From contig JACKCG010000011.1 in NCBI GenBank assembly GCA_020634135.1, positions 1 to 64,000 of the forward strand: a stretch of 64,000 nt of DNA. Reading direction: 5' to 3'. Shown here piece by piece: positions 55,144 through 63,096 of the stretch. How positions within the stretch are numbered: position 1 is the stretch's first letter; every line of letters begins with the position of its first letter. Origin of the DNA: Anaerolineaceae bacterium (GTDB taxonomy: Bacteria > Chloroflexota > Anaerolineae > Aggregatilineales > Phototrophicaceae). The position numbers were made by a program, and so were the translations under genes. Under the pieces are notes generated by a model. It did not search any database. It was not told the DNA's origin and saw only the letters and a program-made list of their open reading frames with translations.

Positions 55144-55917
55144 TTAAGCCCCGCCTCGCAGCCAGTTGGTTACAAAATCAACGGAAGGATACCCAACGGT
55201 GTGCAGATCGGCAATGACGGCTTCAACATCAAAGGGCACATTCCGTAAATCCACCATTACCTCATCTCCTGTGAAGGTAAACAGTCCCCATTGGGCATGG
55301 CCGGGGTTATCGAACGAGAAGCCGACGCTGCCGACGTTGACCGCCCGCCAGTTTCCCAGGTCACGATCCATCTGCACATGAATATGGCCGCCGATTCCCA
55401 GGCGACCTTCCCGATCCAGCAGCGAGTCGAGCGCCTCAGTCGCAGGTGTATCCGGCCTCAGGAAGCCTTCATCGTCGCCGGGCGTGCCGTGATAGCCGAT
55501 CACATGCCCGTAGCCCTGGACATCCTGCCCCAGTTCGCGCCCCCGAATCTGCTTGAGAAATTCGTAGTCGCTGAAGGCAAGCTGTCCGACAGTCCAGTTT
55601 AAACCCTGATCGCGCTGCGTCCAGGCTGCTGCCCGTTTCTTGAACGTTTCCTCGTCGGTGGCAGAAGGGGTCTTCATGCGTGTGCCGTTGACCAGATAAC
55701 GGTCAGTGTTGCCGCCAATTACCTTGAATGTTTTGCCCTCGCCGGCCTCGGCCAGCTCCTTCACACGCCGCACGCATTCCGCCGGACGTGGGCCAAAGGC
55801 CGCCAGGTCGCCCAGACACCAGGTCAACTCCGCGCCGCCGATTGTTTCCAGGTCATGCAGCACGGCTTCCAGGGCCGCCAGATTACCGTGTATATCTGAA
55901 ATCACCGCCAGACGCAT
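55144..55917 (-). CDS. Calcineurin-like metallophosphoesterase
   Basis: A 257-residue YfcE/MJ0936-like phosphoesterase. The metal-ligand motifs appear in order: SDIHGNLAAL (Asp, His), CLGDLAAFG, IGGNTDRYLV, YHGTPGDDEG and GGHIHVQMDR. It should cleave phosphodiesters or nucleotides in the cytoplasm. AAGGAG eight bases upstream supports the start. Confidence 0.93.
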   Translation of the reverse strand: MRLAVISDIHGNLAALEAVLHDLETIGGAELTWCLGDLAAFGPRPAECVRRVKELAEAGEGKTFKVIGGNTDRYLVNGTRMKTPSATDEETFKKRAAAWTQRDQGLNWTVGQLAFSDYEFLKQIRGRELGQDVQGYGHVIGYHGTPGDDEGFLRPDTPATEALDSLLDREGRLGIGGHIHVQMDRDLGNWRAVNVGSVGFSFDNPGHAQWGLFTFTGDEVMVDLRNVPFDVEAVIADLHTVGYPSVDFVTNWLRGGA

Positions 55918-56090
55918 TTCGACTGCTCCTTCAACCGATCATCCATATTCGCACCATCATAACAAATGCGGCGTGGTTCTCCTAACAACCGGCACTCACA
56001 GGTTAGAAAACGATTTGCCACGATGCCGCCGCCTGGGATATAGTAGGGTATACCACACACCAATGGCAGCCACCCACGAAGGAGTCCGCC

Positions 56091-57143
56091 ATGTTGAAAA
56101 AAATCGGCAAATTTCTATGGCGTTTCATGGTCATTTTCTCGTTCATTGTCAACATCATCCTGGTGATCGTCCTGATCGTGCTGGGACTATTGATTTTCGA
56201 CATCAAAAATAATGTCGCCGAACCGCTGGTCATGGGGCTGCACAGCAGTTTTGTCGGGTTAAACGACGCGACAATTGACTGGACAATCCCGGTGCGGACA
56301 ACGATTCCACTGAACACCAGCATCCCGCTTAATACGAGTATCCCGCTCGACACCAATACCAGCGTCGTGCTGACCGAGTCTATTCCGCTGACGGTTTCGG
56401 CCATCATTACGCTGAACGGGGAGCGAGTCATCACCCCGGTGGAACTCAGCCTCCCGGCAGGGCTGGAACTGCCGGTACACCTGTCACTGGATGTGCCCGT
56501 GAATCTGCAAGTGCCGGTCAACCTGGAAGTGCCGGTCAACCTGGATGTGCGGGCCGTCATCCCGTTGAGCCAGACACAGCTTCATGACCCGGTGGAGAAC
56601 TTGCGTTTGCTGTTCGAGCCACTATCCCGCATGTTGGGCAACCTGCCAGGCAACTTTGGCGAAGTCGGGCCGTTTGTGTCCCAGGTGTTGAGCGGTACAC
56701 CGCCAGACCTGCTGGCGGATACACCTTACACCCAGAACCCCTGGCCGGGCTATTCGATCACTGCCGGGTTGAACTATACACTGACAAATGAGACGATCCC
56801 CCCGGAGAACGTGCCACTGCTGACAGGCATTGTGCCGGTGGGCGGTATCCCGGCGCTGGATGAAGCAGTCCGCCCGATGGACTACGCTAACGATGACAAC
56901 CCGGCGGCGGCCAATATCCGCGCTCAGAATGACCTGCTGGCGCGTGGTATTGACCCGTATTACTGGGACGGTTCGCTGGCGAACTATATCATCAGCCCGC
57001 GCGGTGTCGCAGAAAGTGGCCCGCCAGTGGATACCGGTACAGGTGGTGTCCTGCCACCGGATACTACCGCGCCGCCCACGCCCATACCTCCGCAGACAGA
57101 CATGGGCATCCAACCGACGCCAACACCGGGCGCAAGCGGGTAG
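56091..57143 (+). CDS. Membrane-anchored protein with short hydrophobic-polar repeats
   Basis: A 350-residue product with one N-terminal membrane helix (about 12-37). Residues 65-150 hold tandem six-residue repeats: IPLNTS-type (IPLNTSIPLNTSIPLDT) and VPVNLx-type (VPVNLQ, VPVNLE, VPVNLD). These suggest a regular beta structure. The rest is a Pro-rich tail ending in a TPTPGASG-like linker. It faces outside the membrane. No family is recognised. AAGGAG upstream supports the ATG at 56091. Confidence 0.7.
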   Translation: MLKKIGKFLWRFMVIFSFIVNIILVIVLIVLGLLIFDIKNNVAEPLVMGLHSSFVGLNDATIDWTIPVRTTIPLNTSIPLNTSIPLDTNTSVVLTESIPLTVSAIITLNGERVITPVELSLPAGLELPVHLSLDVPVNLQVPVNLEVPVNLDVRAVIPLSQTQLHDPVENLRLLFEPLSRMLGNLPGNFGEVGPFVSQVLSGTPPDLLADTPYTQNPWPGYSITAGLNYTLTNETIPPENVPLLTGIVPVGGIPALDEAVRPMDYANDDNPAAANIRAQNDLLARGIDPYYWDGSLANYIISPRGVAESGPPVDTGTGGVLPPDTTAPPTPIPPQTDMGIQPTPTPGASG

Positions 57144-57215
57144 GGATGGGCAAAAAAGCCACTAAGGTGCTTAAGATCAGCCTCATGATGTAGTTCAATA
57201 ATTGAGACAGATGTT

Positions 57216-57241
57216 CCAGGACAGGCAGAAGCCTGTCCTGG
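57216..57241 (+). terminator. Perfect 11-bp inverted repeat with AGAA loop
   Basis: CCAGGACAGGC (57216-57226) and GCCTGTCCTGG (57231-57241) pair around a 4-base loop. It lies 73 bp after the repeat-protein gene and 118 bp before the next start. Confidence 0.75.
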
Positions 57242-57358
57242 ATGGCAAGAGGTTTCTGCGAAGTCCAGATATCCTGCGCATTTCCGGTCACTTTTAGGTT
57301 AAATTTTGGTGATGCGGGCATAATAAGGGTGATGCACGGGAAGAAAAGGACTTTGCCG

Positions 57359-58000
57359 ATGTCGTACTTCCGCGAACCTGTTAATGGTTTCACTCACCTC
57401 GTCGGCGCACTGCTGGCTGCCGCCGGGTTGATCTGGCTGCTCGTACTCAACCAGAATGAACCGGCCCGGATGGTCGCTGTGGCGGTTTACGGGGTATGTA
57501 TGATTGCCCTGTACAGCGCCAGTGCCACGCTGCACCTTACGCGGGGAACAGCACGAGTCCTGCTCTGGCTGCGCCGTTTGGACCATGCCGCGATCTACCT
57601 GCTCATCGCCGGAACGTATACGCCGATTCTCTATATGGTGCTGACCGGAGCCTGGCGTTGGGGGACTTTGGCGCTAGTGTGGGGTGCGGCAGTCGCGGGT
57701 ATCCTCTACAAACTGCTGTTCCTGAAGCAGGATGGCTGGATGTCGCTGTTGATCTACATCGGCATGGGCTTTTTGGGGACGATTTCTCTGCCACAGGCTG
57801 TCGGCGTACTGCCGGGCGATGCCGCTGTACTCATCGCGCTGGGGGGCGGCGTGTACCTGGCCGGGGCGCTCATCTTTGGTTTCAAACGCCCCAATCCACT
57901 TCCCTACTTCGGGCATCACGAAATCTGGCATCTGTTTGTGTTAGGCGGGAGCGCCTTCCACTTTGCCGCGATTGCGCTGCTCTCTGTCCGCTTGGTGTAG
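57359..58000 (+). CDS. Hemolysin III / PAQR family membrane protein
   Basis: A 213-residue protein with seven membrane helices. Family features are PVNGFTHLVGALLAAAG, SASATLHL, RRLDHAAIYLLIAGTYTP and the metal-binding GHHEIWHLFVLGGSAFHF. PAQR proteins are Zn-dependent membrane hydrolases; the bacterial function is unclear. AAGGA eight bases upstream supports the ATG at 57359 over an earlier in-frame start at 57242. Confidence 0.92.
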   Translation: MSYFREPVNGFTHLVGALLAAAGLIWLLVLNQNEPARMVAVAVYGVCMIALYSASATLHLTRGTARVLLWLRRLDHAAIYLLIAGTYTPILYMVLTGAWRWGTLALVWGAAVAGILYKLLFLKQDGWMSLLIYIGMGFLGTISLPQAVGVLPGDAAVLIALGGGVYLAGALIFGFKRPNPLPYFGHHEIWHLFVLGGSAFHFAAIALLSVRLV

Positions 58001-58005
58001 TGCGG

Positions 58006-60111
58006 TTATGGACGGAGACGCTCCACGATCAACACGGCATTGCCGGATAAGGCATAGATTACCTGCTGGTCAGTGTTGGCGACGACTGCGCTCAGGCTGG
58101 TGAACATGGTTTCGTCAAATGCGCGGTAACTGTTGGCGAATGACCCGGCATACGAGGTCTCGTAGATGGTGCGTTCCGCCCGGTTGACGATATACATCAA
58201 CTGCGTAACCGGATTCGGGTCGAGGAACAGGGCGTTGGCACTGGACAACTGCTGGCCTTCCGGGAAGCCGGCATAGCCGAAAGGCTGCTGAACACCGGAA
58301 AGGAACTTGGTAAGTGAGCCATTCGCCATCAGAACATACACGATCCCATTATCATCAATCGCAAAATCTACTGCCATCCGAATATCCGGGCGGCCTTCCC
58401 CGGTAAAATACTCAATCGGGGGATTCAGATAGCTGCCTCCTACCGCTTCGTATCGCCAAAGCTGGTTGGCTTCAGCATCCAGGATGTACAGCTTGCCGCC
58501 CCAGAGCGTAATCGCCGTCGGATTGACCCAGCGTTCCGACGCCTGCAACCGCTGCGCACCGCAATTCCCAACCAATCCCGCCGAACAATTGATGACCAGA
58601 CCATTTCGATCCACCGCGATAATCTCGGCATCGTCGTCTGACCAGGCGATATCAATCAGGTTGCCCACGCGGAACTGACCGATGGTCGCGTTAATCCGCA
58701 TCGCCGGAATGACTTCCTGCGCCGATGGTACTGTACTGCGTCCGTCGCTTGTCAGTGTGACACGGTAGACCTGCTCGTTCTGTGTATCCAGTATATACAG
58801 GTCGAGACCGCTCAAGACGACTTTTTCCAGGACGGCATTCCGAAACGCCTTCAGTACGGTGACATCGCGCCGCTCGACGTAGGAAAGGTGGTCAATTACT
58901 GACTGCGCCTGTCGGACGAGCGCCGCGAGAGTCGGGTCGCCTGTTCGCATCTGCTCGCAGCGGTTGACGACAGCCAGCACTGCATTCCAGGCGGCCAGCG
59001 TCCCCTGTACATCGCTAGAGGCGATCCCCTCAGCAGTCTGGGCGGCCTGCCCCGCCTCCTGCACACAAAGTTCAAACTCGCTCTCGCCGGTTCCGGCCAA
59101 CCACATTACCAGGACGACCAGCACTACCACCACTGGAATCAGAATGGCTGCGCCCGCCGCCGCCGGGCTGGCAATCCAACTGCGCTGGCCTTCTTTGGGT
59201 TCCGGCAGCGCTCTATCGAGCAAGCTGTTCGCGCCTTCCAGCGCATTAGCGGTACGCTGCGCAGCGGAGGCTGTCCCACGCTGCGCCCGTAATTGCACTG
59301 TCTCAGCAGCCTGAGCCAGCTTACCGGCAGGTGGCGCGGCAGGGAGTGGTGTATCGGCATCGGGGGTGGGGTCAGGCGGCGGTGGTTGGCGAACCGTTGA
59401 TTCCGCCTCACGCGCCGGCACGGAAACAGGCGCTTCGGGCGGGACGAACTCGGCAGCCATCAGAGTCAGCTGCGCCGGAGCGATCTCTTTGAGGGCGGCC
59501 AGGGCTGCCGCAATATCCTGGGCTTTGAGTCCTGCCCAGAGTTTGTCGCGATCCAGGTCAGCTAAACCGGAATCGCCCAGGACGAGACGGCTGCCGCTCG
59601 TGACGGGGTGGCGTGTCATACGCACATCCACTACGGGGTGAACGCCCATAGGTGGCCGGAAAATCGCTTCATCTTTGCTTAAATCATCGGGGAAGCTATG
59701 CTGCTCGTCACCGGATAGGAGGGCAATTCCCGAACCGGCACGCGCCAGGTAGAGTTCGTTATCGTGCAGCACCGCGCACAGCATGTTGGCTTCATAAGCG
59801 CGTTTGCCACTGATATTATGCTCGTGCAGGTCGCCGTTCAGGCCGCCAAAAACACTGCGCAGCGCCGCTGTGATGCTGCCGGTAGCGCTAAAATAGCGCT
59901 CGGCGGCCAGCGATGCCATTTGCTCGTAAAAAGCCGGTGGAGCGACTACCTGCCCGGACGGATAGACCAGTACAAAGAAGGTGTCGGTTTCCCGCCCACG
60001 CGCTGCTTTGCGCGGGGCAACTTCCACCAGCGCACCGGGGGGCGGAGCGCTGATCGAACGGCCACCGACTATATATAAATGTCCTACCAGGGCTTCAAAA
60101 TCAAACGCCAT
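58006..60111 (-). CDS. PP2C-like domain, transmembrane segment and propeller-type extracellular domain
   Basis: A 701-residue protein. Residues 1-215 have PP2C-like strand order (ANMLCAVLHDNELYLARAGSGIALL; SRLVLGDSGLADL), but the metal-binding Asp of the DG(H)GG motif is absent. A Pro-rich linker (about 230-265) and a single membrane helix (about 325-348) follow. The C-terminal 350 residues form a WD/NHL-like propeller (LYILDTQNEQVYRV; LYILDAEANQLWRY). The layout resembles signal-transducing receptor phosphatases, here perhaps a pseudophosphatase. It is five bp from the convergent hemolysin III gene. Confidence 0.75.
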   Translation of the reverse strand: MAFDFEALVGHLYIVGGRSISAPPPGALVEVAPRKAARGRETDTFFVLVYPSGQVVAPPAFYEQMASLAAERYFSATGSITAALRSVFGGLNGDLHEHNISGKRAYEANMLCAVLHDNELYLARAGSGIALLSGDEQHSFPDDLSKDEAIFRPPMGVHPVVDVRMTRHPVTSGSRLVLGDSGLADLDRDKLWAGLKAQDIAAALAALKEIAPAQLTLMAAEFVPPEAPVSVPAREAESTVRQPPPPDPTPDADTPLPAAPPAGKLAQAAETVQLRAQRGTASAAQRTANALEGANSLLDRALPEPKEGQRSWIASPAAAGAAILIPVVVVLVVLVMWLAGTGESEFELCVQEAGQAAQTAEGIASSDVQGTLAAWNAVLAVVNRCEQMRTGDPTLAALVRQAQSVIDHLSYVERRDVTVLKAFRNAVLEKVVLSGLDLYILDTQNEQVYRVTLTSDGRSTVPSAQEVIPAMRINATIGQFRVGNLIDIAWSDDDAEIIAVDRNGLVINCSAGLVGNCGAQRLQASERWVNPTAITLWGGKLYILDAEANQLWRYEAVGGSYLNPPIEYFTGEGRPDIRMAVDFAIDDNGIVYVLMANGSLTKFLSGVQQPFGYAGFPEGQQLSSANALFLDPNPVTQLMYIVNRAERTIYETSYAGSFANSYRAFDETMFTSLSAVVANTDQQVIYALSGNAVLIVERLRP

Positions 60112-60341
60112 CGTTTACACTCTAGCGCCGCCTGTTGCGGCGTAAGCCATATTGAACAGAAGGTACACGGCATACTATTCGCCTGGGGCGGCAGGGTGGC
60201 CCCTAAGGGAAAAATCACGCGAACCGTGTCTGCCTTATCTATGTTGGATTGTACCTGATTCAGGGAGTCGCACAAGAGAGGATGTGGAATGCATACCAAT
60301 ACGCCCCGGTTGGCAGAATCCGTCCACCAACCCAGGCGTAA

Positions 60342-60722
60342 TTAACGAATCAACTGCCCGGAAATTGCCCGCTGGGCCAGATCACGTATGATTTTAACCG
60401 AAACTGGTTTGACAAGATACTCATCTACCCTGTCCAGTTCCCGGCAGCTAGGGAAGCGAATATGCTCATGAGCGCTGACAACAACGACGATAGTATTATT
60501 CAGGCGCGGTGTATCGAGGATAAAGCCCAACACATCTAACCCGCCCACACGCGGCAAGTACATATCCAGGAAGATGACATTTGGGGTGGCGTGTTCGAGC
60601 AGGTCTATTGCCTCTGCGCCATCAACCGCCTGTTGAACTTCGACCTTCAATGAACGCAGAATCTGCTCTAGGAATACACGTGACGGTGGATCGTCATCAA
60701 CAACGAGAACGCTGTTTGTCAT
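60342..60722 (-). CDS. Stand-alone response regulator receiver protein
   Basis: A 126-residue receiver domain with nothing attached. The acidic pocket is DDD (residues 9-11), the phosphoacceptor is Asp53 (IFLDMYLP), the switch Ser is in VVVSAHEH, and the conserved Lys is in YLVKPVS. It would relay phosphate from a histidine kinase that is not encoded nearby. The start at 60722 has AGGATG upstream; an earlier in-frame ATG at 60785 is less likely. Confidence 0.92.
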   Translation of the reverse strand: MTNSVLVVDDDPPSRVFLEQILRSLKVEVQQAVDGAEAIDLLEHATPNVIFLDMYLPRVGGLDVLGFILDTPRLNNTIVVVVSAHEHIRFPSCRELDRVDEYLVKPVSVKIIRDLAQRAISGQLIR

Positions 60723-61213
60723 TGTTACATCCTGCTCGATAAACCTAGCTGTAAATAATTGTTCTCTTGATTGCAATGAACACACAGCCCTTAATTTGCT
60801 GATAACTCATTATAACACACACGGATTCTCTGCATAACACGTCCCTATACTTACTTAGCCCATCTTAATTTGCATCATACACACTATCGCTCAGAGGCTG
60901 CAACCGTACTTTAGTAGCTATCGTGCGGTTGAAGCGGTTCGCTCCGTCATCAGCGTTTCAGATGATTAACATACTCCAAGGGTATCGCAAAAAAGCCACC
61001 TTAGTGTAAAGGAAATGTTAATTATTTGTGATTTTTCTCAACCCTTACCGATTTTGAACATTTTCGATCAGGCTGGAATTTATAATGGGATGAAGTATAC
61101 CGCCATCTTTGATTCAGTCAATGTACTACTTTTGCCTAATTTATTTGGTTTTCTGTATTTCGGATCAGGGGAACTCTGCGCGTAATTATACCAACCGCAC
61201 CCGGACTCAAAGC
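60723..61213. other. AT-rich upstream region of the response regulator gene
   Basis: No gene is supported; a 91-codon minus frame at 61080-61355 overlaps a real gene and is a shadow. A minus-strand TATAAT is at 60814-60809 with only a weak -35 (TTATGC). The region is much richer in A and T than the rest of the window. Confidence 0.4.
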
Positions 61214-62113
61214 TCATGACTGCTCCGCAATAGTAAATGTGAGCCTGCTCATTTCCTGATCGCCCAGAAACAGGCGAACCGTGTATTCCCCCGGCAAGTA
61301 ACCGGCCTGATCGCCAAAGAAGAAGTAGCTGCTGCCGGTTTCGCCACCGCTCCACAGGTATGACTGCCCCTGTACTGGGATGCCCTCACGATACAGTATG
61401 CGTGACCAGGCCAGCCCGTTATCCAGGTCACGATAGGAAAAAAACAGGAAAATGCGCGTGATTCCGGCAGGGAACGTGGTTTCCGGTTGGTCAGGCCTGC
61501 CATCCGGCGTGACTCCTTCAGCGACAGCGGTCAGGTCGAGTGCCCCGGACGGGCGTGGTTGCCTTGAAGACTGTACCGGAGTCAAATTGAGGATGGCCTC
61601 GAAAGTCGGCGTCAGCGTTAGGGTGATGCTCGGTGTCAGGGTGGCGGTGGGGGTCTCGGTGGCTGTCGAAGTCGTGGTAGCAGTATTTGTGAGCGTTGCG
61701 CTGGGAAGGTTGGTCGGTGTCGGTGTAGCGGTTGCCGTCCCGGTAGGGGTACGGCTGGGCGGTACAGATGTGATGGTTGCAGTAGGTGTGCGGGTTGGGT
61801 CGCCGGGATTTGTCGCGGTGGGCAGCGCAACCCCCTTCAGGCCGCTGGGATCGTTCGCCAGCAGCAGATTAATCTGGTTATAGGCCACGCCTGCCAGCCC
61901 GCTGTAAAACGCCAGGGCCAACGCCACAATAAACAGCCCGACGGAGAGCAGAAACAACCGTCCGCCTCGCTGCCCCGCTGTGCGCCGCAACCGCCAGTAA
62001 GAGCCGGTGCGCCCCAGGTAGAGCTGTTGGAGCGCCATGATAAATAACACCAACGCCACAACCAGCATGACGATGATAATTGATGGGAGAAGGTCTGTGA
62101 GCTGTTGAATCAT
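61214..62113 (-). CDS. Membrane-anchored protein with long Thr/Pro linker
   Basis: A 299-residue product with two N-terminal membrane helices (about 8-29 and 51-73) around a basic loop (GRTGSYWRLRRTAGQRGGR). A long Thr/Pro/Ala-rich linker (about 95-170) follows, then a beta domain of about 110 residues (FLFFSYRDLDNGLAWSRILY; YTVRLFLGDQEMSRLTFTI). The domain is likely outside the membrane and immunoglobulin-like. No family is recognised. It lies 24 bp downstream of the glycosylase gene on the same strand. Confidence 0.7.
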   Translation of the reverse strand: MIQQLTDLLPSIIIVMLVVALVLFIMALQQLYLGRTGSYWRLRRTAGQRGGRLFLLSVGLFIVALALAFYSGLAGVAYNQINLLLANDPSGLKGVALPTATNPGDPTRTPTATITSVPPSRTPTGTATATPTPTNLPSATLTNTATTTSTATETPTATLTPSITLTLTPTFEAILNLTPVQSSRQPRPSGALDLTAVAEGVTPDGRPDQPETTFPAGITRIFLFFSYRDLDNGLAWSRILYREGIPVQGQSYLWSGGETGSSYFFFGDQAGYLPGEYTVRLFLGDQEMSRLTFTIAEQS

Positions 62114-62137
62114 GGTGAGGCGAACCGCTGGTTGCTG

Positions 62138-62815
62138 CTAAAACAGCCGGAGCTGCTGCGGTGGTTCCTCCGGTTTGTCATCAGGAGGTGGGGTTTGCGG
62201 TTGATGCTCGGCCTCTGTTTGCGGTACATCCTCGTCACGCATGGCTTTCACTTTTGCCAGAACCTCAATCATCCGGTGGAAATCGGTCTCCATGTCTCGC
62301 CGTAGACCGGGATTACGCAGTGCCGCCGCCGGGTGGAAAAGCGGGTAATAGGCACGCAGGTTGTCAGTGTCGTATCTGGGTTGACCGTGAATGCTGCTGA
62401 TGCGAGCGTCGGGGAAGTACCGTGCCATGCTGTAACGCCCCAAGGTGGCAATCACCAGCGGGTTGATGATTCCAATCTGGCGATCCAGGAAACCTTTGCA
62501 GGTGACGATTTCGTCTGGTGATGGGTCTCGGTTTTCCGGCGGGCGGTGCTTGACCACATTGGTAATGAACACCTGGTCACGGTTCAACCCAACCAGGTTC
62601 AGCAGGTAGTTAAGGTAATCCCCGGAGCGCCCGACGAACGGCAGCCCCAGACGGTCTTCATGAAAACCCGGCCCTTCACCAATAAACATGATTTCGGCGT
62701 GAGGGTCTCCCGCGCCAGGCACCGGGTTGTTTGTGCCCTGATACAGGCGGCACGCGGTACAGGCACGCACTTCTTCTGCGATAGCGGCCAGCACAGCGGC
62801 GCGATCTTGCGACAT
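62138..62815 (-). CDS. Family 4 uracil-DNA glycosylase
   Basis: A 225-residue DNA repair enzyme that removes uracil from DNA. Motif A GEGPGFHEDRLGLPFVG and the motif B-like LFHPAAALRNP are intact. Iron-sulfur ligand positions are Cys19 and Cys22 (CTAC), then His90 where the family normally has Cys (VKHRPP instead of VKCRPP), and Cys106. The spacing between the last two is normal. Residues 195-225 form a Pro/Gln/Glu-rich tail ending in QLRLF, which could be a sliding-clamp (PCNA/beta-type) interaction motif. Confidence 0.93.
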   Translation of the reverse strand: MSQDRAAVLAAIAEEVRACTACRLYQGTNNPVPGAGDPHAEIMFIGEGPGFHEDRLGLPFVGRSGDYLNYLLNLVGLNRDQVFITNVVKHRPPENRDPSPDEIVTCKGFLDRQIGIINPLVIATLGRYSMARYFPDARISSIHGQPRYDTDNLRAYYPLFHPAAALRNPGLRRDMETDFHRMIEVLAKVKAMRDEDVPQTEAEHQPQTPPPDDKPEEPPQQLRLF

Positions 62816-62850
62816 ACGATTCAGCCTCCTGGTTCACAGACGCGAGTGGG

Positions 62851-62875
62851 CAGTCCTCAGTCCCTCAAGACTCGC
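62851..62875. repeat. Heptamer tract (CAGTCCT / TCAAGAC)
   Basis: CAGTCCT, CAGTCCC, TCAAGAC and a partial unit follow in tandem between the glycosylase and the glycosyltransferase. The core resembles the tracts at 27259 and 44134. Confidence 0.4.
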
Positions 62876-62909
62876 TCCTGCCAGTGCATAAAACCCTGAA
62901 GTCGGGGAG

Positions 62910-62930
62910 ACAAGGGCTTGAGTCCCTTGT
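62910..62930. other. Inverted repeat in divergent intergenic region
   Basis: ACAAGGG (62910-62916) pairs with CCCTTGT (62924-62930) around a 7-base loop. It lies between divergent genes and may be an operator. No promoter is clear in this 281-bp gap. Confidence 0.35.
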
Positions 62931-63096
62931 TCGTGACGAAAATATCCCACTTCACGATACTAGTGTACCGCCTCTTGTGGGCTGCGCCAAGAATCGAAGT
63001 GAGTGCCGCTGCCTGCCTGGCTTGGTTTTGCAATCTGCCAGCGCCTTGAGTATGATGAAGCGGTTTTTATTGCCCCTATAGATACGGTGCTGCTTC

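Noticed and set aside
61452..61883. Val/Gly-rich plus-strand frame
   Set aside because: Complement of the Thr/Pro linker gene at 61214-62113.
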